Source of the DNA: Streptococcus anginosus | GTDB lineage: Bacteria > Bacillota > Bacilli > Lactobacillales > Streptococcaceae | Direction of reading: 5' to 3' | NCBI RefSeq assembly: GCF_900636475.1 | Contig: NZ_LR134283.1 | Coordinates: forward strand, 620,001-684,000 | DNA length: 64,000 nucleotides | Shown: positions 28,905 to 36,460 of the stretch, piece by piece | How positions within the stretch are numbered: position 1 is the first letter of the stretch | Layout of the letters: each line of letters begins with the position of its first letter | The notes under the pieces: generated by a model | Database searches by the model: none | What the model saw: the letters and a program-made list of their open reading frames with translations, nothing else | What the model was told of the DNA's origin: nothing | Made by a program: the position numbers and the translations under genes

Positions 28905-30104
28905 TTATAATTCAATGTCACCAAACAAGTCAGCCATTGAGAATCCAGTTTGAGTTTCTGGAAGTTCAAAGTCACGTTTTTCTTGGCGTTTTTGACGACG
29001 AGGACGTGATTGACGTTTTTCTTTTTGGCTGTCTTCTTGAGCCGGACGTTCTTCAAGAGCTTTGATAGAAAGCGATACGCGTTCTGCATCAGCATTTACA
29101 TCAAGAACTTTTACGGTTACTTCTTGACCAACTTTAAGCACATCTTTTGGATTTTCAACACGCTTGTGTGAAATTTGTGAAATATGGACAAGTCCGTCAA
29201 TACCTGGCAATACTTCAACAAAAGCACCGAAATCTGTCAAACGTTTAACTGTACCTTCAATCACATCACCAGCAGCTAATTTTTGTTCAACACCGTCCCA
29301 TGGTCCAGGCGTTGTAGCTTTAAGAGAAAGTGATACGCGTCCTTCTTCTTCGTTCAAATCAAGAACTTTTACTTCAATTTCATCGCCAACTGATACAACA
29401 GATTTTGGTGAAACATTGCGTTCGTGTGACAATTCAGTTAAGTGAACAAGTCCGTCAACACCACCAAGGTCAATAAAAGCACCAAAGCTTGTGATACGTG
29501 CAACTTTACCAGTCACGATGTCACCAACAGCTAATTTGCTAAATACTTCAGCACGTGCTGCTGCAGCTTTTTCTTCTACTACTTCACGGCGTGAAAGAAT
29601 GAAACGATTTTCTTTTGGATCCACTTCTTTAATTTTTGCTTCAAATTCTTGGCCAACAAAACGTTCAGTGTTACGAACGAAACGAGTATCTAGCATTGAA
29701 GCAGGGATAAATCCACGAAGTCCTTCAAATTCTACTGAAAGACCGCCTTTAACAGCACGAGTACCTTTTACAGTAACAACTTCTTCTTCACGTCCAACCA
29801 ACTTGTCCCATGCCTTGCGAGCTTCTAAACGTTTTTTAGATACAAGGTAAGTAACTGTATCAGTATCTTTACCAACTACTTGACGAAGAACAAGCAATTC
29901 AAGTGTTTCACCTGGTTTTACAAGATCGTTAATGTCAGCTTCACGATCATTTGTCAATTCACGAAGGGTCAACACACCTTCTACACCAGTTCCAGCGATT
30001 GCAACATTAGCTTGGTTCGCATCAACAGTCAATACTTCAGCAGTAACGACGTCGCCTGGCTCAACTTGGCTAACACTATTTAGCAAATCTTCAAATTCAT
30101 TCAT
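28905..30104 (-). CDS. rpsA: 30S ribosomal protein S1
   Basis: 399 aa with four S1 (OB-fold) RNA-binding domains, at about residues 16-90, 107-172, 193-261 and 278-347. The last two carry the typical [19 protein letters not shown] and [16 protein letters not shown]. This four-domain form is normal for Firmicutes and shorter than the six-domain E. coli S1. The C-terminus has a basic stretch ([14 protein letters not shown]) then an acidic end. It helps mRNA bind to the ribosome. TTGGAGG before the ATG. Flanked by tRNA genes. Confidence 0.95.
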   Translation of the reverse strand: MNEFEDLLNSVSQVEPGDVVTAEVLTVDANQANVAIAGTGVEGVLTLRELTNDREADINDLVKPGETLELLVLRQVVGKDTDTVTYLVSKKRLEARKAWDKLVGREEEVVTVKGTRAVKGGLSVEFEGLRGFIPASMLDTRFVRNTERFVGQEFEAKIKEVDPKENRFILSRREVVEEKAAAARAEVFSKLAVGDIVTGKVARITSFGAFIDLGGVDGLVHLTELSHERNVSPKSVVSVGDEIEVKVLDLNEEEGRVSLSLKATTPGPWDGVEQKLAAGDVIEGTVKRLTDFGAFVEVLPGIDGLVHISQISHKRVENPKDVLKVGQEVTVKVLDVNADAERVSLSIKALEERPAQEDSQKEKRQSRPRRQKRQEKRDFELPETQTGFSMADLFGDIEL

Positions 30105-30266
30105 CTAAAAAAATCCTCCAACAATCAAGCATTTCTCGCTTGACATACTTATAATATTTTTCCTAAGCACCGCAATGACATTGAACTATCTTTAACGTTT
30201 CTCACCCTATAAAGAAATAAAATACCCTAAGATATTTTACCATTTATCTGATATATTACCTAAGAA

Positions 30267-30338
30267 CTGGGGTAGCTGGATTCGAACCAACGCATGAGGG
30301 AGTCAAAGTCCCTTGCCTTACCGCTTGGCTATACCCCA
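30267..30338 (-). tRNA. tRNA-Gln (TTG)
   Basis: 72-base cloverleaf: acceptor TGGGGTA/TACCCCA, anticodon stem AGGGA/TCCCT, loop CTTTGAC (anticodon TTG), T loop TTCGAAT. U1-A72 pairing is typical of tRNA-Gln. Followed closely by tRNA-Tyr upstream on the same strand, so the two are probably one transcript. Confidence 0.97.
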
Positions 30339-30378
30339 AAAAGAACGTGGTCATACCATTAAAAACTAAGTACGCTCA

Positions 30379-30459
30379 TGGAGAGGGAGGGATTCGAACC
30401 CCCGAACCCGAAGGAGCGGATTTACAGTCCGCCGCGTTTAGCCTCTTCGCTACCTCTCC
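30379..30459 (-). tRNA. tRNA-Tyr (GTA)
   Basis: 81-base tRNA: acceptor GGAGAGG/CCTCTCC, anticodon loop CTGTAAA (anticodon GTA), a long variable arm as expected for bacterial tRNA-Tyr, and T arm GGGGG-TTCGAAT. Forty bases upstream of tRNA-Gln on the same strand. Confidence 0.97.
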
Positions 30460-30511
30460 TGTATAATCAACAGTATTCATTATACCATTGATGAAAAGAA
30501 AATACAAGCAT

Positions 30512-30742
30512 TTATTTACTCAAATTATAGGTTTCAATCAATTTTTCCACGGCATTTTCAAGTTTTTTATAAAAACTATCAACATTTTCATTTTTTATGA
30601 TAGCAAATTGCCCGTCTAACTCAGCAATTTGACCAATGACTTTTTTACCAATAGATAAAACATAACCTTCGTACTGGTCAGTTCCTATTTTAACTTTGCT
30701 ATCTGCCAATTGGATTTCAATCTTTTTATCTTTTTTACTCAT
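30512..30742 (-). CDS. Small conserved protein, DUF2969-like
   Basis: 76 aa; the ATG at 30742 is preferred over the adjacent one at 30745 because AGAGG is six bases before it. Cytoplasmic, charged (SKKDKKIEIQLAD at the start), with beta-rich middle (YEGYVLSIGKKVIGQIAEL) and a helical end. The length and pattern fit the DUF2969 family of Lactobacillales; function unknown. It lies between ilvE and the tRNA pair. Confidence 0.7.
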   Translation of the reverse strand: MSKKDKKIEIQLADSKVKIGTDQYEGYVLSIGKKVIGQIAELDGQFAIIKNENVDSFYKKLENAVEKLIETYNLSK

Positions 30743-30803
30743 CATATACCTCTTTCAAGTCTCTATTTTACAAAAAAATAGGAAAACTAGCAAGTGCTAC
30801 GTG

Positions 30804-30837
30804 AAAATAAAAGCTACCTCAATCGAGAGATAGCTTC
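30804..30837 (-). terminator. ilvE terminator
   Basis: Stem AAGCTATCTC/GAGGTAGCTT with a 6-base loop, then TTTATTTT on the minus strand, just past the ilvE stop. Confidence 0.75.
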
Positions 30838-30845
30838 AAAAATTT

Positions 30846-31865
30846 TTAAACTTTTACAATCCAACCTTCTGGTGCTTCAACATCGCCAAATTGGATGCCG
30901 GTTAATTCATTATAGAGTTTTCGAGTGACAGGTCCAACTTCTGTTTCACTATAAAAGACATGGAAATCGTCACCGTGCTGAATACCACCAATTGGAGAGA
31001 TGACCGCTGCTGTACCGCAAGCCCCTGCTTCAGCAAAACGATCCAAATCATCAATTGGCACATCTCCTTCGATAGCTTTCAAGCCCAAACGATGTTCTGC
31101 TAGGTATAGAAGAGAATATTTTGTGATAGAAGGAAGGATAGATGGGCTGTACGGCGTTACAAATTCGTTGTCTTTGGTAATTCCAAAGAAGTTTGCAGAT
31201 CCCACTTCTTCAATCTTCGTGTGAGTAGCTGGGTCTAGATAAATGACATCAGAGAATTTCCTTTCATGCGCCATTTGTCCTGGAAGCAAGCTTGCTGCGT
31301 AGTTACCGCCGACTTTAGCAGCACCTGTTCCATAAGGAGCAGCACGGTCATACTTGTCAGAAACGATAAAGTTTGTTGGAATCAAGCCCCCTTTAAAGTA
31401 ATTTCCAACAGGCATGGCAAACACGGTGAAAATGTATTCATCTGCTGGTTTAACACCGATGATGTCACCAACACCTAACAATAGCGGACGAATATAAAGG
31501 GTTCCTCCCGTTCCGTACGGCGGAACGTATTCTTCATTTGCACGAACCACTTGCTTTACAGCATCAACAAACATATCAGTCGGAACTTGCGGCATCAAGA
31601 GACGGTCTGAGGTACGTTGTAGACGTTTCGCGTTTTGATCTGGACGAAATAGTTGTACACTTCCGTCTTTCGTGCGATAGGCTTTCATTCCCTCAAAAGC
31701 TTGTTGCCCATAATGAAGACAAGGAGAAGATTCAGACATGTGCAGAGTTGCATCTTCAGTCAATCCTCCTTTTTCCCACTGACCATTTTTATAATAGGCA
31801 AGATAGCGATAAGGCAATTTCATATAGGAAAAGCCAAGATTTTCCCAATCAAGATTTACTGACAT
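30846..31865 (-). CDS. ilvE: Branched-chain amino acid aminotransferase
   Basis: 339 aa fold-type IV PLP enzyme; transaminates valine, leucine and isoleucine. The PLP lysine is in GAAKVGGNYAASL; the phosphate-binding region is VGSANFFGI and AVISPIGGI. The N-terminus NLDWENLGFSY and the YGQQAFEGMKAYR segment are typical of the class. AAGGAGA before the ATG. It has its own promoter with a CodY-like box at its upstream edge, fitting known CodY control of ilvE. In streptococci it usually follows parC, as here. Confidence 0.96.
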   Translation of the reverse strand: MSVNLDWENLGFSYMKLPYRYLAYYKNGQWEKGGLTEDATLHMSESSPCLHYGQQAFEGMKAYRTKDGSVQLFRPDQNAKRLQRTSDRLLMPQVPTDMFVDAVKQVVRANEEYVPPYGTGGTLYIRPLLLGVGDIIGVKPADEYIFTVFAMPVGNYFKGGLIPTNFIVSDKYDRAAPYGTGAAKVGGNYAASLLPGQMAHERKFSDVIYLDPATHTKIEEVGSANFFGITKDNEFVTPYSPSILPSITKYSLLYLAEHRLGLKAIEGDVPIDDLDRFAEAGACGTAAVISPIGGIQHGDDFHVFYSETEVGPVTRKLYNELTGIQFGDVEAPEGWIVKV

Positions 31866-31895
31866 AACATTCTCCTTTTTAATTTTATGATTTTT

Positions 31896-31923
31896 ATTTT
31901 ACACTATTTTTAGATATTTTCAA
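31896..31923 (-). promoter_or_regulatory. ilvE promoter
   Basis: Minus strand TTGAAA (-35), 16-base spacer, TAAAAT (-10), about 30 bases before the start codon. Confidence 0.6.
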
Positions 31924-31934
31924 TAGTTTTTTGC

Positions 31935-31949
31935 AAAATTCTGAAAATT
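31935..31949 (-). promoter_or_regulatory. CodY-like box upstream of ilvE
   Basis: AAAATTCTGAAAATT (plus strand) has two mismatches to the CodY consensus AATTTTCWGAAAATT. It lies 12 bases upstream of the -35 hexamer of ilvE, a known CodY target, so repression in branched-chain amino acid excess is likely. Confidence 0.6.
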
Positions 31950-31973
31950 TTTTAATTTCAGTTTATACCTGAA

Positions 31974-32001
31974 CAAAAAATCAGCCGCTTGGACTGATTT
32001 T
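31974..32001 (-). terminator. parC terminator
   Basis: AAAATCAG/CTGATTTT stem, 9-base loop, T6 on the minus strand, a few bases past the parC stop. Confidence 0.85.
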
Positions 32002-32004
32002 CAA

Positions 32005-34461
32005 TTATTTAATATTCGCAGAGAACACTTCTTCATCAGAAATAGTATCAGAGATAAAGCTACCGTTGCTGGTTCTTTCAGACAGACCGAGGTCAGCAAG
32101 ATTCACTTGGTAAGTCGTTCCTTTGTTAGAAACAATAGAAAGAATCTGCTCTTCTTCTGCTGTTGGATGATCTGAACTAAAGAGGTCTAGTTCTGCAGGT
32201 TGCTCTCCAAAGACAGGACCTGCTTGGAAAATACGATGTGGCTTGGACTTCAGCTCGCGCAACACTTGCAAACCACGATTTGCTCGGCTCGTCACAGGAA
32301 TATCTGCAACTGCCATTCGCTTGAGCGCTCCGCGCTGGGTCAAGATATAAAGTGAATCAGTATTGGCAATAAAAGCCGCTGCTAAGACATCATCTTTTTT
32401 GAGATTGATAGCTTTGACACCTGCTGCTTTAGCACCCACAACTGGCACTTCTTCAATATTAAACCGCAAGGCATAACCGTTCTTGGTCACTAGCATAACA
32501 TCATCTAACTTGATTGGAGAAAGTGTGATAATTTGGTCGTCTTCATTTTTTAATTTAGCAAATTTAACAGACTTGGACTTATAGGTGCGCCAAGGACTGA
32601 ATTCTTTTCGCTCTACTCGCTTGATTTGTCCTAGTTTTGTTACCGCAAAATAAGTTCCTTCGTCAAAATTATCAACTAATTCTGTATAAAGTACTTCTTC
32701 ATTCGTCTCAAAATTAGTAATGGTCTGGCTAAGGTGCTCCCCGATTTCTTTCCAGCGAATGTCTGCCAATTCATGGACCGGTCGATAGATGACATTGCCA
32801 AGATTGGTAAAAATCAAAAGGTGCTGAGTGGTTTTCGCCGAGCTGACAAAAATCAGACGGTCGTCCTCGCGCTTGCCGACCTCGTCAACCGTTGATGAAT
32901 TGAAAGAACGTGGACTGGTGCGTTTGAGGTAGCCGCCACGAGTGACGCTGACATAGGTTTCTTCTTCCACAATCAGACTAACCGTATCAATCTCAATGGC
33001 ATTAGCCGTATCTTGCAATTCACTAAGACGAGGATTACCAAATTTCTTTTTGACCTCGCGGAGTTCGCGCTTCATGAGATTGTACATGGTCCGCTCATCG
33101 CCGATAATGGCAGAAAGCATATCAATTTTCTCACGTAATTCCGCCTGCTCTTCTTCCAAAATCACCACATCTGTATTGGTCAAGCGATAAAGTTGGAGAG
33201 TGACGATAGCCTCTGCCTGCTCCTCGGTGAAATCATAGCTGACCTTGAGGTTTTCCTTAGCGTCAGCTTTATTTTCCGACGCACGAATGAGCGCAATCAC
33301 TTCATCCAAGATAGAAATCACTCGAATCAAGCCTTCCACGATATGCAGGCGCTTCTCTGCTTTCGCTTTGTCAAAACGACTACGCGCCAGAATAATCTCT
33401 CTTCGGTGGGCGATGTAACTAGTCAGAATCGGCACGATCCCTACCAAACGCGGCGTGAAATTGTCAATAGCCACCATGTTAAAGTTGTAATTGACCTGCA
33501 AATCCGTATATTTAAAGAGATAATTCAAAATCAGCTCGGTATTGGCATCCTTTTTCAGCTCAATAGCAATACGAAGCCCGTCACGGTCAGACTCATCCCG
33601 CACTTCTGCAATGCCAGCTACCTTATTATTGACCCGAACGTCATCAATCTTCTTGACCAGAACAGCTTTGTTAATGTCATAAGGAATTTCAGTGACAACA
33701 ATCTGCTCTTTGCCGCCTTTGAGCTTTTCAATCTCCGTCCGAGAACGCACGACAACGCGCCCCTTTCCAGTCTCATAGGCTTTCTTAATCTCATCACGCC
33801 CTTGCACAATAGCTCCCGTTGGAAAGTCAGGGCCCGGCAGAAACTCCATGAGTTTGTCAACCTTGGCTTTGGGGTGGTCAATCATATACACCACCGCATC
33901 GATGACTTCCGCCAGATTGTGAGGCGGAATGTCCGTCGCATACCCAGCAGAAATCCCCGTTGCCCCATTTACCAAAAGATTTGGAAAGGCAGCAGGCAAT
34001 ACGGTCGGTTCTTTTTCCGTATCGTCAAAGTTCCAAGCAAAAGGCACGGTGTCCTTTTCGATGTCTTGGAGCAAGTAGCCCGCAATCTCAGACAGGCGAG
34101 CCTCGGTGTACCGCATAGCGGCTGGCGGATCGCCGTCCATAGAACCGTTATTTCCGTGCATTTCCACTAAAATCTCACGGTTCTTCCAGTCCTGAGACAT
34201 ACGCACCATGGCGTCGTAGATAGAGCTGTCACCATGCGGGTGGAAATTCCCCATGATATTTCCGACAGACTTTGCTGACTTGCGGTAGCCCTTGTCAAAG
34301 GTATTGCCGTCCTTGTTCATCGAATAAAGAATCCGACGCTGCACAGGCTTGAGTCCGTCACGAATGTCGGGCAAAGCCCGCTCTTGAATGATGTATTTGG
34401 AGTAGCGCCCAAAACGCTCTCCCATGATGTCCTCTAAGGACATATTTTGAATGTTACTCAT
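32005..34461 (-). CDS. parC: DNA topoisomerase IV subunit A
   Basis: 818 aa from ATG 34461, matching the streptococcal N-terminus MSNIQNMSLEDIMGERFGRY. With ParE it decatenates daughter chromosomes. The quinolone-target region [11 protein letters not shown] has wild-type Ser79 and Asp83; the catalytic tyrosine is in AAMRYTEARLS. The C-terminal domain lacks a full GyrA box. There is no Shine-Dalgarno sequence before the ATG and no -10 at leaderless distance, which is unusual for this genome. It is separated from parE by three genes. Confidence 0.96.
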   Translation of the reverse strand: MSNIQNMSLEDIMGERFGRYSKYIIQERALPDIRDGLKPVQRRILYSMNKDGNTFDKGYRKSAKSVGNIMGNFHPHGDSSIYDAMVRMSQDWKNREILVEMHGNNGSMDGDPPAAMRYTEARLSEIAGYLLQDIEKDTVPFAWNFDDTEKEPTVLPAAFPNLLVNGATGISAGYATDIPPHNLAEVIDAVVYMIDHPKAKVDKLMEFLPGPDFPTGAIVQGRDEIKKAYETGKGRVVVRSRTEIEKLKGGKEQIVVTEIPYDINKAVLVKKIDDVRVNNKVAGIAEVRDESDRDGLRIAIELKKDANTELILNYLFKYTDLQVNYNFNMVAIDNFTPRLVGIVPILTSYIAHRREIILARSRFDKAKAEKRLHIVEGLIRVISILDEVIALIRASENKADAKENLKVSYDFTEEQAEAIVTLQLYRLTNTDVVILEEEQAELREKIDMLSAIIGDERTMYNLMKRELREVKKKFGNPRLSELQDTANAIEIDTVSLIVEEETYVSVTRGGYLKRTSPRSFNSSTVDEVGKREDDRLIFVSSAKTTQHLLIFTNLGNVIYRPVHELADIRWKEIGEHLSQTITNFETNEEVLYTELVDNFDEGTYFAVTKLGQIKRVERKEFSPWRTYKSKSVKFAKLKNEDDQIITLSPIKLDDVMLVTKNGYALRFNIEEVPVVGAKAAGVKAINLKKDDVLAAAFIANTDSLYILTQRGALKRMAVADIPVTSRANRGLQVLRELKSKPHRIFQAGPVFGEQPAELDLFSSDHPTAEEEQILSIVSNKGTTYQVNLADLGLSERTSNGSFISDTISDEEVFSANIK

Positions 34462-34512
34462 AAGATACAAAGGGACGTTTCGGCTTGCCGAAAATTTCTG
34501 TAGAAAAATAGG

Positions 34513-34548
34513 AAATCGATGCAGGGTTCGATGAACTCCAATCGATTT
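34513..34548 (-). terminator. Hairpin between the ANT-like gene and parC
   Basis: AAATCGAT/ATCGATTT with a 20-base loop, then CCTATTTTTCT on the minus strand. It could partly terminate transcription ahead of parC. A second hairpin (TTTCGG/CCGAAA, 34479-34496) lies nearer to the parC start. Confidence 0.45.
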
Positions 34549-34672
34549 ATCTTTTTTCTAAGTCTTAGTCCCGTGTTCAGTTGCTATACAACCAAACTAT
34601 CCTTTCTGTAATTTTCTTTTTTAATGCTTCCTGATGTAAGAGGCATCTCTTATGAATGAGCAAAGTGGATTA

Positions 34673-35494
34673 TCACTTTCTTAGATTCAGTTTTTCTTTA
34701 GTGTACTGAATCATTTTTTCTGCAGTCTCTTTATCATAAGGAAAACCAGTCTTGAGAGAGAAAGCCTGAGCTTCTTTGTGAAAAAATTGCTGCGTAGACA
34801 GTAAAGACTGGATGAGGCTTTCTTTGTTGGAAAAATCAAGCAAAGTGGCAAATTCTTCTTCCTTCTCCGCGGGCAAATACTGAAACAGATACTTATAGTT
34901 CTTGCCGACATCAATCACTCCCTTGTTCGCTGCCACTTGCCAAGCTAGAAGCTTGAGCAATTCTTTCTGACAGATACCATAGAGATGATCCACCGCATAC
35001 ACAAATTGTTGTCTCTGAATGCCTTTGACAACGTAGGCTGAAACCCACCAGAATTCATTGCACGATTTTGCAAAATCATCCGCACTTGCTGGTTTTGTCC
35101 AATAGCGTTTGGGAGTGGGGGTATAGGGTCGAAAAAGTCCCTGTGGGTCGTCCAACACCATAAAGTCTGCTTCGCTATCCACCCATTCTTTGATATGCTC
35201 CTTAGGGCAAAGGGTCAAATCTATCCGATTACCATCTTCAAAGAGCATCAAGTAGAGCCGGCGATGCGCAAGTACATTATGCTGCTCAATAATGCGCTCC
35301 CCAAACTGCTCCAACCAAGCAAGGTCAGCTACCAGTCTATCCAAATTATCCACAATGTAGACCACATCATAGTCTTGAAACTCGTCCTTGGGAGCATCTG
35401 GATTTGTCCGTGAGCCGGACATGGCAACAGCATCGACTTTTAGCACTTTTGCAGTTTGCAAAATCAAATCCAACATTTCACTTTCAGTTCTCAT
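34673..35494 (-). CDS. ANT(6)/AadK-like aminoglycoside nucleotidyltransferase
   Basis: 273 aa, close in length and pattern to streptomycin 6-adenylyltransferases. It starts MRTESEMLDLILQTAK; the nucleotidyltransferase motif is GSRTNP followed by DEFQDYDVVY, then LMLFEDGNRIDLTL, CNEFWWVSAYVVKG and VGKNYKYL. It would transfer AMP to streptomycin-type drugs if active. An ant-like gene between parE and parC has been reported in some viridans streptococci (from memory). AAAGGTAGGT site; 19 bases after the DUF6261-like gene, so co-transcribed. Whether it confers resistance is unknown. Confidence 0.85.
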   Translation of the reverse strand: MRTESEMLDLILQTAKVLKVDAVAMSGSRTNPDAPKDEFQDYDVVYIVDNLDRLVADLAWLEQFGERIIEQHNVLAHRRLYLMLFEDGNRIDLTLCPKEHIKEWVDSEADFMVLDDPQGLFRPYTPTPKRYWTKPASADDFAKSCNEFWWVSAYVVKGIQRQQFVYAVDHLYGICQKELLKLLAWQVAANKGVIDVGKNYKYLFQYLPAEKEEEFATLLDFSNKESLIQSLLSTQQFFHKEAQAFSLKTGFPYDKETAEKMIQYTKEKLNLRK

Positions 35495-35513
35495 GGAAGT
35501 ACCTACCTTTTTG

Positions 35514-36248
35514 CTAGATCGCTTCTTTCACTTTCTTAACCGCTTTACGTTTTTTGTAGCGGCTGCGAATGGTATTGAGGTGGTCGCGAAGATCTGCATA
35601 GTGGCTTCTTTCTGGGTAGGCATAGGTCATAATAGCGGTAAAATCCAGCAGGAAATCGTAGATTTCTTGTAGCTGAATGCGGAGTTGCTTGCTTTGGCTA
35701 GGCACTTTGCCTTTTAACTCGGTCAAGCGCTCCTTATAGGCTTCTTCAAACCGCTTTTGTGCAGTCATCAAACTTTCCACATGAGCTTCCAAGTGCAGTT
35801 TTGCCAGCGCCGTTTGATAGGTTGATTTCTTCAGCTCTTGGAGCAGGTGGTTGATGCCCTCTGTCTCTTTTTCATAGTTGGCAGCCGCAATCCCTGCGTA
35901 ATTTTTCAGCAAGCCTGCCAAGGTATCGTAGGCTTCTTTGGTCGCAGTCTCCTTGACCCGTGAAAATGCCCGCACCAAAGCAGTCAGCGTCCCCAAAGCA
36001 TCGTCTCGCTCGCGGTCGGCTTGGTCCAAACTGGTCACCAAGCGACTAGCTTTCGTCTGATGAAGCCCCTCCTGAAACTTAGCCAAATGCTGGCTCATCT
36101 CTTCCAGCTTGCTCGTATAAATACTTTCAACCTTGTGTGCCTTGTTAAAAGCAGCAATCGCCTCTTTCGATTCGGTCATGAGCTGGGAAAATTCGTTGTT
36201 CTCCAAATTGCGTACCGTTAAACTAATGATTCCGTATTCTTTTGTCAT
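35514..36248 (-). CDS. All-helical protein, DUF6261-like
   Basis: 244 aa, almost entirely predicted helix, rich in Ala, Glu, Lys and Leu, with no signal peptide or membrane segment. It resembles the DUF6261 family; function unknown. Base composition is clearly GC-richer than the gene on its left-hand (upstream) side. GAGGAG before the ATG. It forms a pair with the ANT-like gene (19-base gap) inside the parE-parC interval. The family call is from memory of the pattern, not a search. Confidence 0.6.
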   Translation of the reverse strand: MTKEYGIISLTVRNLENNEFSQLMTESKEAIAAFNKAHKVESIYTSKLEEMSQHLAKFQEGLHQTKASRLVTSLDQADRERDDALGTLTALVRAFSRVKETATKEAYDTLAGLLKNYAGIAAANYEKETEGINHLLQELKKSTYQTALAKLHLEAHVESLMTAQKRFEEAYKERLTELKGKVPSQSKQLRIQLQEIYDFLLDFTAIMTYAYPERSHYADLRDHLNTIRSRYKKRKAVKKVKEAI

Positions 36249-36336
36249 AAACTCCTCTTTCTTCGCGTGTTTTTTAGTTTTTTGCTTTAAAATCGCTCAG
36301 AACATATGTAAATGTTCGTCTTTTGCTCTAAAAATT

Positions 36337-36358
36337 CAAATCACACATGTGTGATTTG
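36337..36358 (-). terminator. Perfect 22-bp palindrome, probable terminator of the CSD-HEPN gene
   Basis: CAAATCACACA is followed directly by its exact complement, with T8 on the plus side and AATTTTTAG on the minus side. It can end transcripts from either strand. A second hairpin with 10-bp arms lies at 36375-36404. Confidence 0.65.
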
Positions 36359-36374
36359 TTTTTTTTACTCCTAG

Positions 36375-36404
36375 ACAAGAAATTCTTCATGTGAAATTTC
36401 TTGT
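36375..36404 (-). terminator. Hairpin downstream of the CSD-HEPN gene
   Basis: ACAAGAAATTC pairs with GAAATTTCTTGT around a short loop containing TCA/TGA. It lies 57 bases past the stop of the CSD-HEPN gene, ahead of the 22-bp palindrome. Confidence 0.5.
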
Positions 36405-36460
36405 TTTAGAGTTGGGAAAGTTGATTCTTTGTGTGGGATAGTGTTTTAAAATAGTAAAAA

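Noticed and set aside
33193-34170. 325-codon open frame on the plus strand opposite parC
   Set aside because: It is antisense to the intact parC gene, has no ribosome site and no family pattern; long antisense frames are common opposite GC-richer genes.
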